A stretch of DNA of 64,000 nt from Heliocidaris tuberculata (Eukaryota > Echinodermata > Echinoidea > Camarodonta > Echinometridae), in assembly GCA_025618425.1 (NCBI GenBank), contig CM046833.1, forward strand, positions 7,183,538 through 7,247,537. Direction: 5' to 3'. This document shows, one piece after another, positions 22,311 through 33,061 of this stretch (its first letter is position 1; the number at the start of each line of letters is the position of its first letter). The translations under genes were made by a program, and so were the position numbers. The notes under the pieces were generated by a model that worked only from the letters and a program-made list of their open reading frames with translations, did no database searches and was not told where the DNA came from.

Positions 22311-25300
22311 CTGTTCAGCATAGCTTAGGTGAAAGCCAACGATGTATCACCAGGAAAAGAAAAAATACAGAGTACACTTATTTACCGAAATTAATATATT
22401 GATTTTCCTTCCCATGCTAAAAACATGATGCACGTATCAAATGGACCCCTCCCCCCCACCAACCTCCCGCCAGGGGGTAAGGGGTGCAGAGTTCAACCAC
22501 GTTATTGTTTCCTTCAAGCGCCATGTAAATTACTGATACCTTTGGAATAGATCAGTAACTGAAAAAAAGGAGATATTAGCAAACAAATGTCACTATTCAC
22601 TGAAAAGGTTCATCATATCCAATATGTGACAGTTATTGTTCCTACATACAACTAGTCAACCTGTAGATTTCAACTTTATCTCGTAGCGCCATCTTTCGAT
22701 GAGAGAGAAGGGGTATGGTTAAATTGTCTTCTCTCTTTTTTTTTTTTTTTTTGAAATTAAAAACAACAGATGATTTTTAAAAATGGTATAACTGAAATGT
22801 AAGCCATACTTTGAAAGATAGGATTATTGGGAAAAGAAGAAGCGAAACCAAGACAGAATGTTACTCTAATTATAGTGGAGGCATAAATTACACATTTTCA
22901 GTCAACATTTAAAAGAGTATAAACAAAGTGAAACATTTCTTTTTATTGTACTTTCCAAATTCAAATTAGTTTTATGATTCTTAGCTATAAATAATTCTTG
23001 ATGGAATGTATAAGACTATAATTACGATATGGATCTTTTTCTAAGCTTTCTGTGCGATTATGCAAAAACATTAACTTATGCAGACCATACAGCTGTAGAC
23101 TGATATTTTGTCATGCTATTTTCAATGATAAATAAATAAACGTTATCATGTTTTCTGAAATATTTCAGGGGTAATTTTCTTTTCATTAATCCACAGTAAT
23201 ATTTAACCTAATTTCAATACCATGTAAATTGAAAATAAAACTACAGTAGTACTTAAAAGAGACATATTTTATGTATTTACGAAAATACGCATCAATTTGG
23301 ATAGTCTGACTTTAATGATACTGGTCAAACCGTAGTCTACGATCTTAAAACTTTAGTTTTCGGACAGTAGGACGTTGCTGGCTGGAAGTTTCCCATGAGC
23401 TATTTGTTGAAAATACGGAGAAGAAATTAATTTGTTGATGTGATTATATAAATGGAGTAGTGTAAGTTAGAAGATTGGTATAATAATAATCATAATAACA
23501 ATAATAATGATAATCTATAGCGCTCATATCCAACCCGCAAGGTGATAAAGGCACATTTTTACCCCCCCCCCCCCCTGCTCTAGCTTGGCTATCGATTCCT
23601 GTGATCACATTATTCAAGGAATTATCAATTTATCAATTGGATGGGGAGTGACAAATTTAGGCTGGAACACACGGCATTCGTATCTCTCAATCAAATGTTT
23701 GAATCATTCGAATACAGCACCTTTTCTACAAAACATTGTTCACGTCATGATACTTAGAATTTTATAAGTTGTAGAAATGAATAAATTATTAATTTGCCAG
23801 TTCTATGAAACTTCCTTTTACTTCCTACTTTCAACAATATATTTTATGAATAGTCCCAACACTGTGAGGCATTATTCTAAATTGTTTCAAAGATGTTTTT
23901 AATATAAAATTATAATAAATTATAGGATTGATTCCATGGTAATGCTGAGACGATGAGTGGTGAACTGTGTACGCCTAGTATAAGTGTATATTTTTAATTC
24001 GTTGTGCTGTTTTACATTCGGCAAATGTGAGGTACTACACAAACATTAATAATTTCTACGTTTTGTTTTAATCAGTGTAAAATTCATATGAATTGAATGT
24101 TAACAGAATTACCTACAAATGTTTCTATTGAAATTAATCCGTTACTTTGGAAGATTTTGCATTTATTTTTTTTCGCGTTAATTTTTTTTCTTCTGAGACT
24201 CCCCATTTTGCTGGGAATGCATACATATCTTTTTTTATGGTGGTATAGGTCGAAATGAAATCCCATTTCTGGTGATTCAAGGAAGGAGGCTCCATCATCT
24301 GCTTCCTCAAAGCACATCTAGATTTTAATATTCTGCTTTTGCAAATATTTAACATCCTGCTAATGTTTAGATTTAACGGACAAGTTGCTGTCACAATCGC
24401 GCTTCCATAACTTGATACAGGTACATGCATGTGAGTAAGCAATAAAAACCACGTGCGATTTTTTCCCTTATGTATATGCCATAGTAACCATACAATATAA
24501 AACTAGACGGTATATATCTCCAAGCTTTTCACACTAAAATTAATGTTGTATGCGGGATACAAAGCAGATGAATTAAAATTTTTAAGGTTAAAATTTTTGT
24601 CATGTATTTATTGAAACAAAAGTAAGCACGAAATCAACTTCATAAAAGTTGTTCATATGGATAATAATATGCATACATTCAACGTCATTCTTATTTTAAA
24701 TACAACAGTAGAGCACGTATCTATAAGTGGCTGGAATAGCGAGCGCCAGCTGGGGAGAAGAGTTAGATATGGCTACACACCGAGCGTCTACACGACAGCA
24801 TCCCTTGTCTGAAGCCGGTAGGTCTATACTGTACTGTAATAATTGGCGATGGTTTGCATTTGCTTTCATGTGAACTTACACATTTTGGGGGTTAAACATT
24901 GTTTTTGATTTTGATTGGTGTTCCGAACGCTAAATACGTGGCAGTTCCTTCTCATTCTCATAGAATTTGCACTTCCATCTTACAGTAAGTATACAAATCC
25001 ACAATGCAATATTGTAAAACTTTTGTGTTTTAGCCCAGTTTTTATGCACTGAATTAATAGTAATTTTCAACGGGTTATGTAATTTACTGTTTCTAAAGCA
25101 AAGTGACAATGAATTCACTTTGACCTTTGAATTAAAAACTGTGAGAGGACCAATTTATTCACTTTTTCCTGTTTGAGATTAATCAAAGTGAAAAGCAATT
25201 AATGGTGAATTGTTCATCTCCAAAACCCTGATATGCCACAAGTATTATTTCAGGTTTTTTAGAGATATTTTTACACATAGCGACACTTTCCTTATTTCTG

Positions 25301-25797
25301 TTCTATTCTGTACAAAGAAAGAAGTTTACAAAAGAAAACGCGCTAAGATTATCTAAGCACGTTCAAGTTTGGGTGAGTTTGAATTCTCTTTAGAAAATCT
25401 TGGGGATTCATATTACGAAAGGGCATTTTTCTGGAAAAAATACACTTTTTACATGCAGTGAATAAAGAAATATTCCATTCATTAAAGCTTGCAATACATC
25501 AAACTTCACAACATCATAAGCCATTCACGTATTAAACATAAGTAAACCCTTTCAAAGGTGGATTGTTCAAAACTAAACTAAATAACTGAAGTTCTAAATA
25601 TAACAGGTTAATAATTGAAAAATGTTAAACATGCATATAACATTGTCGGAAACAGAAATTAGTCTCTGGCTAATTTAAGGGTAGGGTAATTTCGCTTCTA
25701 AAGAATAACCTATCAACGTATTCTTGATGAAGATTTGAATGTCGATTTTTATTTTTATTTTTTTAAATATTATTATTTTTGTTTTTTGTGTGTGCAG
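22311..25797. other. Intergenic stretch before gene 2
   Basis: Duplicated at 55433-58072, except for about 24480-24990, which in the other copy is replaced by the 12-bp-repeat element. It holds C/G tracts at about 22446-22460 and 23562-23575 and AAT repeats near 23485. A GC-richer island at about 24725-24830 contains a possible first exon. No other coding signal. Confidence 0.5.
24769..24817 (+). CDS. Possible first exon of gene 2 (weak)
   Basis: ATG followed by 16 codons ends GCCG|GTAGGT in phase 1, the phase needed by the V exon at 25798. Its length, 49 bases, is close to the 52 bases of the signal-peptide exon at 35853. It sits in a locally GC-richer island with CpGs. The encoded peptide (MATHRASTRQHPLSEA) is not hydrophobic, so it is not a signal peptide. 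The segment is absent from the gene 5 block. Low confidence. Confidence 0.2.
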
Positions 25798-26109
25798 ATG
25801 CACCCCAGAACAAGACTGTGATTATGGGTAATGAAGTTGCATTGCCATGCAAGCCATGCAACATAAGTAACGCAAATCAACCAATATCAAAAATAATCTG
25901 GACACGAAGTAATGGCACATCGTGGTCTGTGTGTAACTGCGTTATCGACTGTAAAGCACACAATACCCATCGGTCTCTAGGATTTATAGAGAGATTTATT
26001 AGTGTTTTCTATATTCCTAATGTGTCACTGGATCATGAAGATGAATATACTTGTCAGATGGCTAGTAAAGCTGGGAAATTGACGTGCACAATCAATCTAA
26101 TGATAAATG
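25798..26109 (+). CDS. Gene 2 V-like Ig exon (phase 1-1)
   Basis: Clean borders: a T-rich run then GTGTGTGCAG before, and AATG|GTACAT after. Ig hallmarks are the B-strand Cys in VALPCKPC, the Trp in KIIWTRSNG and the F-strand DHEDEYTCQM with the canonical YxC. An extra Cys cluster (VCNCVIDCK) and a G-strand Cys (KLTCTI) match the extra cysteines of genes 1 and 4. Several N-x-T/S sequons are present. The gene 5 counterpart (58073) survives for only about 47 bases. Confidence 0.87.
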
Positions 26110-26715
26110 GTACATTTTCACTCTTCTTCCTCTATTGCTGTATAGAATAGGGCCAATATTAGAAGATATAAAAAAAAATATTAAGAGTTAATTCGTATTG
26201 CCTGTATTAGAGTTTAAAGTAGGACAATGCATGTAAAGCATTGTTTGGTAACAAAACACACACACACACACGCACACACAACCGCCTCGGAATCTTTAAC
26301 CACAGAGCTCCGCGACCGATTAATACACATTCTGTCATTTCATTTGTATTATTAGGTATCAATGGTCTTACTTTTAAAGTGGTATAAATAATTGTTTTCA
26401 TAAAGATTCCCCTTTTAAATGAAGTAACATGCATCGATTTCGTTGTAGGGGCTTCCAGCGTACTATCATCTCATGATATTTTTAATATCCATTTCAAAAG
26501 GTAACACTGATATAACTTTAGTGTACATACATTATATTGTTATATATTTTTTTAATTATTTTTTTTGCAACTGGTAAGATACATTTATTTATCCCTTTGC
26601 ACTTTTGATGTTCTAAATATATAAACACAAGATTAGATTGTAATTAAAGTTTTAAAGCTATGCAATTTTTACCTTTTGGAATTTGAAATAGTGTTTTTTC
26701 TGTCGCAAAGTCAAG
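26110..26715 (+). other. Gene 2 intron between Ig exons
   Basis: AT-rich intron with a CA tract near 26256-26280 and no coding signal. It ends GCAAAGTCAAG at the acceptor. Confidence 0.7.
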
Positions 26716-27050
26716 TGCCACCAATTGGTTTGGACTTGGTCGACAAAGAAGGCAGTGCGCTGCTTCCTAATAAGGGACCACTCACAGTCGCAGAAAGTAA
26801 AAGCAGGATCATAGTTTGCAGAACCAATACATCAATTAAACATGCCGTCAATGTGGAATTGGAAACACCGGATGGAATTAACAAAAGTTACGATCATTAT
26901 GAAGAATTTGTGGATAAACTCGATGTACGTCTGTTTGTGTCTACAAGGACATTGCAATTCATTTCAACATATGTGGAACATCAAGCAAAGTGTCGACAAA
27001 TTCACCGTCTTCTGAAATAATAGAAACTTATATTTACATTCAAAAGGAAG
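26716..27050 (+). pseudogene. Gene 2 C-like Ig exon with 19-bp deletion
   Basis: The exon opens VPPIGLDLVDKEGSALLP and keeps the B-strand Cys (RIIVCRTNT). The core Trp is Leu (NVELETPDG instead of NLIWETPEG). Compared with gene 5, 19 bases are missing between 26986 and 26987. This removes IHRIFC, including the second Ig cysteine, and shifts the frame into stops. The donor G|GTAAGC at 27050 is intact. Adding back 19 bases gives 354, a multiple of three, which agrees with a symmetrical ancestral exon. Confidence 0.85.
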
Positions 27051-27640
27051 GTAAGCATGACTGTGGTCGCTTAAAGAATGAAAGAAAATAGTTAATGCTG
27101 GTATGCTATAATGTGTAAATTGACGTGTGTCCTTTTTAGGGGAGAATCAAGTTTACATATACATTTTGGATTGGGTTGGCGTGAGTCAATAACCCAAGTA
27201 TTATAACGACACATTTTCTGGTGTTCAAATTCTTAGCACACTGATACATGATTTATGCAAAATAATGAAATACATGGATACCCCCAAATCTGTAGACTCC
27301 TTGACCATCAAAGAGCAAGGGTGACACTAGATCAGATAGGAATTAGACCGATTTACGTTTAAAAAGAACAACATTAAAAATAAAATAATAAATAAATGGC
27401 CAGGATAGCCTGTGCTGTCTCAGAAATGAAGCATTGTGGGGAAAATGATTGATATCACCAATGCAGAGTGCATACCATGCACAGTAGAAGCATCGTGAAG
27501 GATACATCGGATCACCGGATTTTAAAAGGGTAGAGACATAAACAGTAATTGTCTAATATGAAGTTTGGATTGTATCGAAAAAAACGAGCGCAATTAACAG
27601 TTCAAAATGACCGTTCCTATTCTGGTTTTGTACATAGCAG
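27051..27640 (+). other. Region where gene 2 stalk and TM exons are missing
   Basis: Genes 1 and 4 carry two stalk exons and the TM exon at this point over several kb. Here only 590 bases remain, and their last part aligns with the intron just before cytoplasmic exon 1 of gene 1 (CGGATCACCG... TTCCTATTCTGGTTT). An acceptor-like TTTTTAG at about 27140 starts a short open stretch without hydrophobic character. An internal deletion is the simplest explanation. Confidence 0.6.
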
Positions 27641-27738
27641 GATCAGCTGCTCCAGAATTACGAGACCATATGAATCTACCAGAATTTCCTAATCACACAA
27701 CTCAAAACAGCAAGCTTGCATCAACAAGTGGCGTTAAG
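27641..27738 (+). CDS. Gene 2 cytoplasmic exon 1 (phase 1-0)
   Basis: 98 bases between CATAGCAG and AAG|GTTGGT. It encodes GSAAPELRDHMNLPEFPNHT and then NSKLASTSGVK, aligning with the same exon in genes 1 and 4. Intact. Confidence 0.8.
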
Positions 27739-28055
27739 GTTGGTTAAAAAAAATCTTATCAATAAGTTTGGAAATTTCATTTGAATGAACGGCAAAACGA
27801 ATTTCAATATTGCTTTAAGAAATTTGGATTATGTGAATTATCACTGTAAAATTCACACATTTTAATATGTGATGCCCAAGGATAAATAAATTGTCTCAGG
27901 TCGATTTCGAAAAAAAAAAAAAAAATCCACTTTTTTTTTTTTTTTTAAGTTGATCGAACATATAGTTTGAAAGAACCTTAAGGTGAATTCCTTTGAATGT
28001 TCCATGACTTGCCACATTTCAAATTATTGTCATTATCGTATATTTTGGTTAATAG
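27739..28055 (+). other. Gene 2 last intron
   Basis: About 317 bases with A- and T-tracts (27910-27945). No coding signal. It ends TTGGTTAATAG, as in genes 1 and 4. Confidence 0.75.
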
Positions 28056-28403
28056 TCTCGGGATACCAACATTGAACACTCAGAGAACACAAATACAATC
28101 ACTAGTGTTCCATTGTCAGATGTTCCCCCGACTTACATCAAGATGGAACCTATAAGACATTGCCAATCTCAAGCTAGAACCAGCCTGCATACAGGTACGC
28201 CCACTACTTCAAATGACGATGCGTTGTATGTAAGTCCCACACCTATCCGCAAGCACACGAAAGCAGACTCAGATCTTCAGGAAGAGCCCACGTATGTTAA
28301 CACAGGGGAGGCATCATCATTTTGTGAAATAAGTGAAGATCATCCAAGTGAATTTCAATATAAACATGATGGCCTTGATGATGTGCTCACAACCTATTTG
28401 TAA
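28056..28403 (+). CDS. Gene 2 terminal cytoplasmic exon
   Basis: Encodes 115 residues to TAA in phase 0. Motifs are TYIKM (YxxM, PI3K type), LYVSP (YxxP) and TYVNTGEASSFCEIS (YxN, Grb2 type). It aligns along its full length with gene 1's tail. Remaining open despite the upstream lesions suggests recent inactivation, or use in another transcript. Confidence 0.83.
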   Translation, partial: SRDTNIEHSENTNTITSVPLSDVPPTYIKMEPIRHCQSQARTSLHTGTPTTSNDDALYVSPTPIRKHTKADSDLQEEPTYVNTGEASSFCEISEDHPSEFQYKHDGLDDVLTTYL

Positions 28404-29997
28404 GGAATTTAAATTATGCAATGTGGGCTGATAAATTAATTACCAAATTGTTTGTTCCTTTTGTTTGTAAATGTACTGTAAGCTTTCCAGCCCGAAGAAA
28501 TGAGCATGAATAATTGTAATCAAAAGGGAAAAACGTATTTGATATACTTAATACGTGGAGTAACATTGTGATGTTAGTAAATGTGGCATACCACCAACTC
28601 ATATTGAAATCATTAACGGTGTACAGTCCAATGCATGTAACATACGATACCTAGGTACACTTAAGAATCAAGTAGCATGAAAAGTAGAAGAGCAAAATTT
28701 TATACTTATGCAAAATTTATTCTGTCGTATTTCCAGTACATTTCAAATCAAACGTTAGGTTATTTGAATCTCAAAAGTAAGTTGCTGATAATATAATAAA
28801 GCTGATTGAAATTGATTATCATAACATCAAAGACTGGTTCGATGACCCAAGTGATAAGTACTATTCTTAGAGGAAGTAGAATGACAGTTTTAAGCACAAT
28901 ACTGCGTATTGAAAGAAGCATTGATATTTTATTATATCCACCTAGTATTTAGTATAATGCACTGCCATTGTCCTTGCAATTACAAAAGGGTTTACTCTGA
29001 CTTGTGTTAATATTGTGGTTATTTCACTCTATGTACAGTATAATGTGTAGGCTACTGGAAAATCTGGCAGGGTAATACAACATTTATACACTTACAATAT
29101 CATGAATATGAACGGTAAAATTTATTTACATCGAAATAGAAACAGCAACTGTCAAGTCAAAGAGACCTTTTTGATACACAGCAAAAAGACCTATAAATGA
29201 GTTGATATATATTCGAATGGGTAGTATTATATAGATATAAGACAGAGAGAAAACACGAAGAAACTTTCTTTCGTGGGACACATGGGTATATCGCACTCGC
29301 TTTGAATTTCACTCGTCGTGCCGTGCCGTGAAATATGTGAAATATGCACCTATATGCGATATACCCTTGTATCCTACTCAAAGGGAATGGGTAACTCACC
29401 ACATTACGTGCTACGCAACCGCGTCCAAAGAGAGGGTCGAAAAGGGTCTGTTTTCAGCCTTAGGGCGTCGTCGATGTTTTCCTTTAAAAAGGGGTGTGTT
29501 CAGCTTCAATCGCCGTTTTGAGTACTAAATAACAAATTCGGCCTTCGACATTTAGGGTATAAATTTCACGTTATGATAATCCTTAAATTCTACTTTTCAT
29601 CTGTTTCTTCGATGGTTAATTCTCACGTGTATTTTGTTGATACGAATAACACCGACTGGTGATTTGGATTGTTTGCATGCAAACTAAATTATGATATCAC
29701 TAAAAGTATATATGTTTGTACTCGAAAAGCGTTATTTTGTCGTTTTCCTGCTAAAAGGGGTTATTTATTTTAAACACCATTAATGGTATTGTACTTGGTC
29801 CCATAATAATTTTATACGCCACTTAGGGTATTTTTGGGTGGTGTGATGACCCTTTTGAAGCCATTTAGGTTATATTTTTCTGATGTGACGCCGTATAGCG
29901 GTGCAAATTAGACTTCGTGCAATACGCGATTTACGGTCCATTTTTGAAGTGTGTGGACGCGCATGGGTAGCACATTTGTCTGAGAGTGATCCTCCCA
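28404..29997. other. 3' flank of gene 2 and intergenic
   Basis: Similarity to the 3' flank of gene 5 continues to about 28640 and then stops. A small imperfect hairpin (GGGTATATCGCA at 29284 and TGCGATATACCC near 29353) is present. CpG content rises locally near 29400-29480, but no convincing exon is seen. Confidence 0.5.
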
Positions 29998-30618
29998 TGG
30001 AGAATTCTAGCACTGTGATTGGCTGGCAAGGCCATGCTGCAAGATTAGGGCGCGATATTTGAAACCACGTGCCACCTGTTGATGAACTCTTGACCTCTTG
30101 TGCAAACATGCTGATCTCTTTTGGGAAAGGGTTTGTGAAGTAACCAATCAGTGTGCTGGAATCCACTGTGGGAAAGACACAGTGTGTATTTTGGTCACAT
30201 TTTGCTGGATCCTGACCCTGTCATTAAGTGTACATTCGTTTCGTTTCAATATTTGTAAAGAATAGATTCTGCCCTTCACACTCATGTCAAATTCATCCTG
30301 GCTCATAATAAAACCATGTGATTTTTTTTACAGGTTTACTTTTCGTTTCATTTCAATTTTTTGGTCATAAAATAATATTATTTTCCACCAATTTTGTCAC
30401 ATTTTTCATAGACAAAAAAAGGATGTCATGAATTTATAATTTCTCCTCTTTTGTTTGATGTATAAATCATGACAATCGGTAAATGTAAACTAGTCCGTTC
30501 CCTCAAATGAAAATTAGATGTTCCTAGGGATTCCTGCTCATAATGTATTCAGAGACTGATCCAGTCAAGCAAAACTGGAAATAAAATAGAGCACTTTTGG
30601 TACCTGCGGTTTGACTGC
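29998..30618. repeat. 0.6-kb dispersed repeat, copy 1
   Basis: Matches 42822-43461 in the same orientation, from TAGCACTGTGATTGGCTGGC through GGATCCTGACCCTGTCATT to GAGCACTTTTGG and CTGCGGTTTGACTG. Each copy is followed after a gap by the RQRSNFRD element. The two copies bracket the region between gene 2 and the gene 4 V2 exon. On the minus strand both read FCLTGSVSEYIMSRNP, hinting at a decayed coding exon. Confidence 0.75.
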
Positions 30619-30712
30619 CGCGTGCTCTTTCGTACGTCACATTCATGGAGGAACGAACGAATTTCCTCCCATGGAAAATGCTGAAGGGAACAATTTGTAG
30701 CTCCATGAGCTG

Positions 30713-30744
<32 letters not shown>

Positions 30745-30749
30745 CATTT

Positions 30750-30853
30750 GAGCCTTCGAGAATCCTACCAACTTTGTTTTGCATGTCACGAAAGTTGCTG
30801 CGTTGCCTTGTGTATGTCTTCCAACAGTCTGTGATAATGTTGAATCTAATCAT
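30750..30853 (-). pseudogene. Conserved ~105-bp coding-like element, copy 2
   Basis: The minus-strand frame reads NIITDCWKTYTRQRSNFRDMQNKVGRILEG without a stop, and a T-tract on the plus strand abuts its end. It is the best preserved of the four copies together with the one at 43591. The family is not recognised. Confidence 0.55.
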
Positions 30854-30859
30854 TAAAAA

Positions 30860-32680
30860 TAATGGGGAAGAAAACAATGTTCTATCAGTTACTGTGATTA
30901 GTGCTATGACACATTACAACCCACAGACATCCTGACTAGAAATGGAATGTACATGTTTATGTACACTTGACACACACACACCCAAAAAGGATTTTTCAAT
31001 GAATATGACATTAGAAGACATTACATTATAAACTGGGTAAACTAATGATAAATTGTCCCCAGAGTAGATTCTACACTCCATGGATAGGTCTTATGAGTCA
31101 TCATGGCGTCTTCAATAGGGACAAATCCCTTGCACATTGTACCGATGCCTACTTCATCATTAAACTCCTCTGATTTTAAAATTAATGAGAAGTGCTTTAT
31201 TATATGACTATGTTTACCTGAGTAAAAGGCTAAATAATGGATTACTATTCTCAAACCAGCTGATTTGAGGAGCTTTAAAAAAAAAAAAAAAAGCCTGCGG
31301 TAAACCGCAGGCATTTACCACGTCACATATGATCAAGGCTTCAAATGGCCTATGTGACCAATAGGGCGTAGTACCATCCTGCCTATGTTATTGCAGGACA
31401 AAACTTCCTTCTGACGTTTACAAAGTTTTGGGATTATTTAGTGCATTTATGTGTGCACAAAATATGGCCGCAATAGGAATGCCACTATTGTGAATATTAA
31501 GCGGCTATTAAGCTACTTTGTCGTACTTTGACTTTAGTGGATGACTACAGTAAACAATATACCGTGATGATATATTATGCATGACCGTCTTTACGCATGA
31601 CTTTGCCAACATTTATTATTTATCGGCTTTCATCAAATTTAAGCTACCTTCATTAGATGCTATTATCTTGATAACTGATATCAGTTCTCCACTATGCGCT
31701 CGTCGAGGTGAAAGCACTTTCGAGGCCGGTACACTGGCGTAACAAAAGGGGGTGTGGTGCGATTTATATCACCCCTCCCCCTTAAGATATGAATAATATT
31801 AAGTTTCGACCCCCCCCCTCCCGATTTTTTTTTTTTTTTTAATGGCTACATATTGGGACGGTGACAGAAATCCGTTGCCACAACGTTTGCAATACTAAAC
31901 ATTTTGTTCATATTGATACGGAGTGTCCGACGTGCTAGATGTACCAGTATGGTATGTGTATGCTGTCTTTGATCATTTTAGAACGTAATTTGATTTTTTA
32001 CCTTTGACACCTTAATATCAAATCTTTGAAAATGCGAAGCTTATGTTTAGATATTAGGTAAATTGACTATGATTCTAGGTACATAACAGTGTTATAAATG
32101 TATAGCTTTCTCATTATTGTTTTTTTTATTATTATTATTATTATTCCTTTTTGAAAGAAAGTCAAACTAGCAATGACTCACTAAAAGAGTTTTGGTTAAA
32201 AATTCCCTATATTCTTACTATTGCCGGCTAAAGTTGAAAAAAACAGATAGAAAAAAGACAGGAAAATGTGTGATAATTTCGAAATACCAACATCTTTGTT
32301 CACTGTTTTTCATCTATTCTAGGCAGGATTGCGGGTATTTGTTTTCATGTGTATGACTCCAAAACTACACAATACACAACTATTCTCAAGTACTGCAATA
32401 TTCACTCTTTCCAAATTACTTTTAGATCTTATTATCTATGAAATAGCACCTACATTTGATTTCATATAAAGTATCTTTTACTCTAATGAAAGAGTCTTTG
32501 AAGCTCACAATAACATTCTTCATACTCAACCAACAGATCAAAGGTAAGTAATTGACTTCACTTATTTGGAGTTCAGTCGATGTCAATGTAAGTCATAGTA
32601 ATAATTGCCTGACATTATTTGTAGAGTGATATACAATCAGTAAACTGACATAGAGAGTTCATGAGTGAAATAGTATATGT
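30860..32680. other. Intergenic stretch, no gene seen
   Basis: It holds an A-tract followed by the short perfect palindrome GCCTGCGGTAAACCGCAGGC (31291-31310) and a G/C-tract decayed repeat at about 31725-31840 (ACTGGCGTAACAAAAGGGGG ... CCCCCCCTCCCG). No exon-like sequence. Confidence 0.5.
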
Positions 32681-32681
32681 A

Positions 32682-32801
<120 letters not shown>

Positions 32802-32804
32802 AAG

Positions 32805-32900
32805 AATGAGTAAATACTCAGGAGTCAAATAAAAACACTGCAGGAGCCAAAAATTTGGGCTGACGTTTCGGTCAAAAACCTTTATTAAAGTGAGACTGAA
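32805..32900. mobile_element. Penelope-like terminal sequence (tentative)
   Basis: Contains AAATTTGGGCTGACGTTTCG followed by GTCAAAAACCTTTATTAAAG. Phrases such as GACGTTTCGGxC next to AT microsatellites recur at ends of Penelope-like elements in marine animals. Only the end is present. Assignment is by pattern memory and should be tested against a repeat library. Confidence 0.35.
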
Positions 32901-32950
32901 CAATCAGATGCAAGAAATTAGGAAGTCGCATATTAAAGTTGCCATGATAC

Positions 32951-32951
32951 A

Positions 32952-33013
<62 letters not shown>

Positions 33014-33050
33014 TAATGATAATAATACTACTACTAATAATAATAATCCA
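32951..33050. repeat. (TAA)n microsatellite
   Basis: About 20 units of AAT followed by imperfect CAATAATGATAATAATACTACT. It abuts the 5' end of the R4/Dong-like retrotransposon, and a shorter TAA run follows that element's 3' end at about 34749. Confidence 0.9.
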
Positions 33051-33061
33051 TTATGCTCCCT

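Larger units (their letters stand above)
25798..28403 (+). pseudogene. Gene 2: Ig receptor gene, probably inactivated
   Basis: Recognisable exons are V-like 25798-26109, C-like 26716-27050 (frameshifted), cytoplasmic 27641-27738 and tail 28056-28403. The C-like exon has a 19-base deletion that removes the F-strand Cys and brings in TAA TAG. No stalk or TM exon can be found between 27051 and 27640, where genes 1 and 4 carry them, although flanking intron sequence is still alignable. The V and tail exons remain open. Without a TM segment the product could not be the family's usual receptor. It forms a sub-type with gene 5 that differs from genes 1 and 4. Confidence 0.75.
8950..28640. repeat. 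Tandem segmental duplication, copy A (gene 1 + gene 2 block)
   Basis: This block matches 44042-62458 in order and orientation. Anchors are: the gene 1 exons against gene 4; 15470 against 48670; 16640 against 51435; 17747 against 52541; 18420 against 53160; 19690 against 54275; 21540 against 54655; 25000 against 57200; the gene 2 V exon against 58073; and the tail with its 3' flank to about 28640 against 62458. The offset drifts from about 33.8 to 35.1 kb because of private insertions. Homology upstream of the V exon fades quickly. Confidence 0.85.

Noticed and set aside
32951..33020. CRISPR-like array
   Set aside because: Plain TAA microsatellite, no spacers; the genome is eukaryotic.
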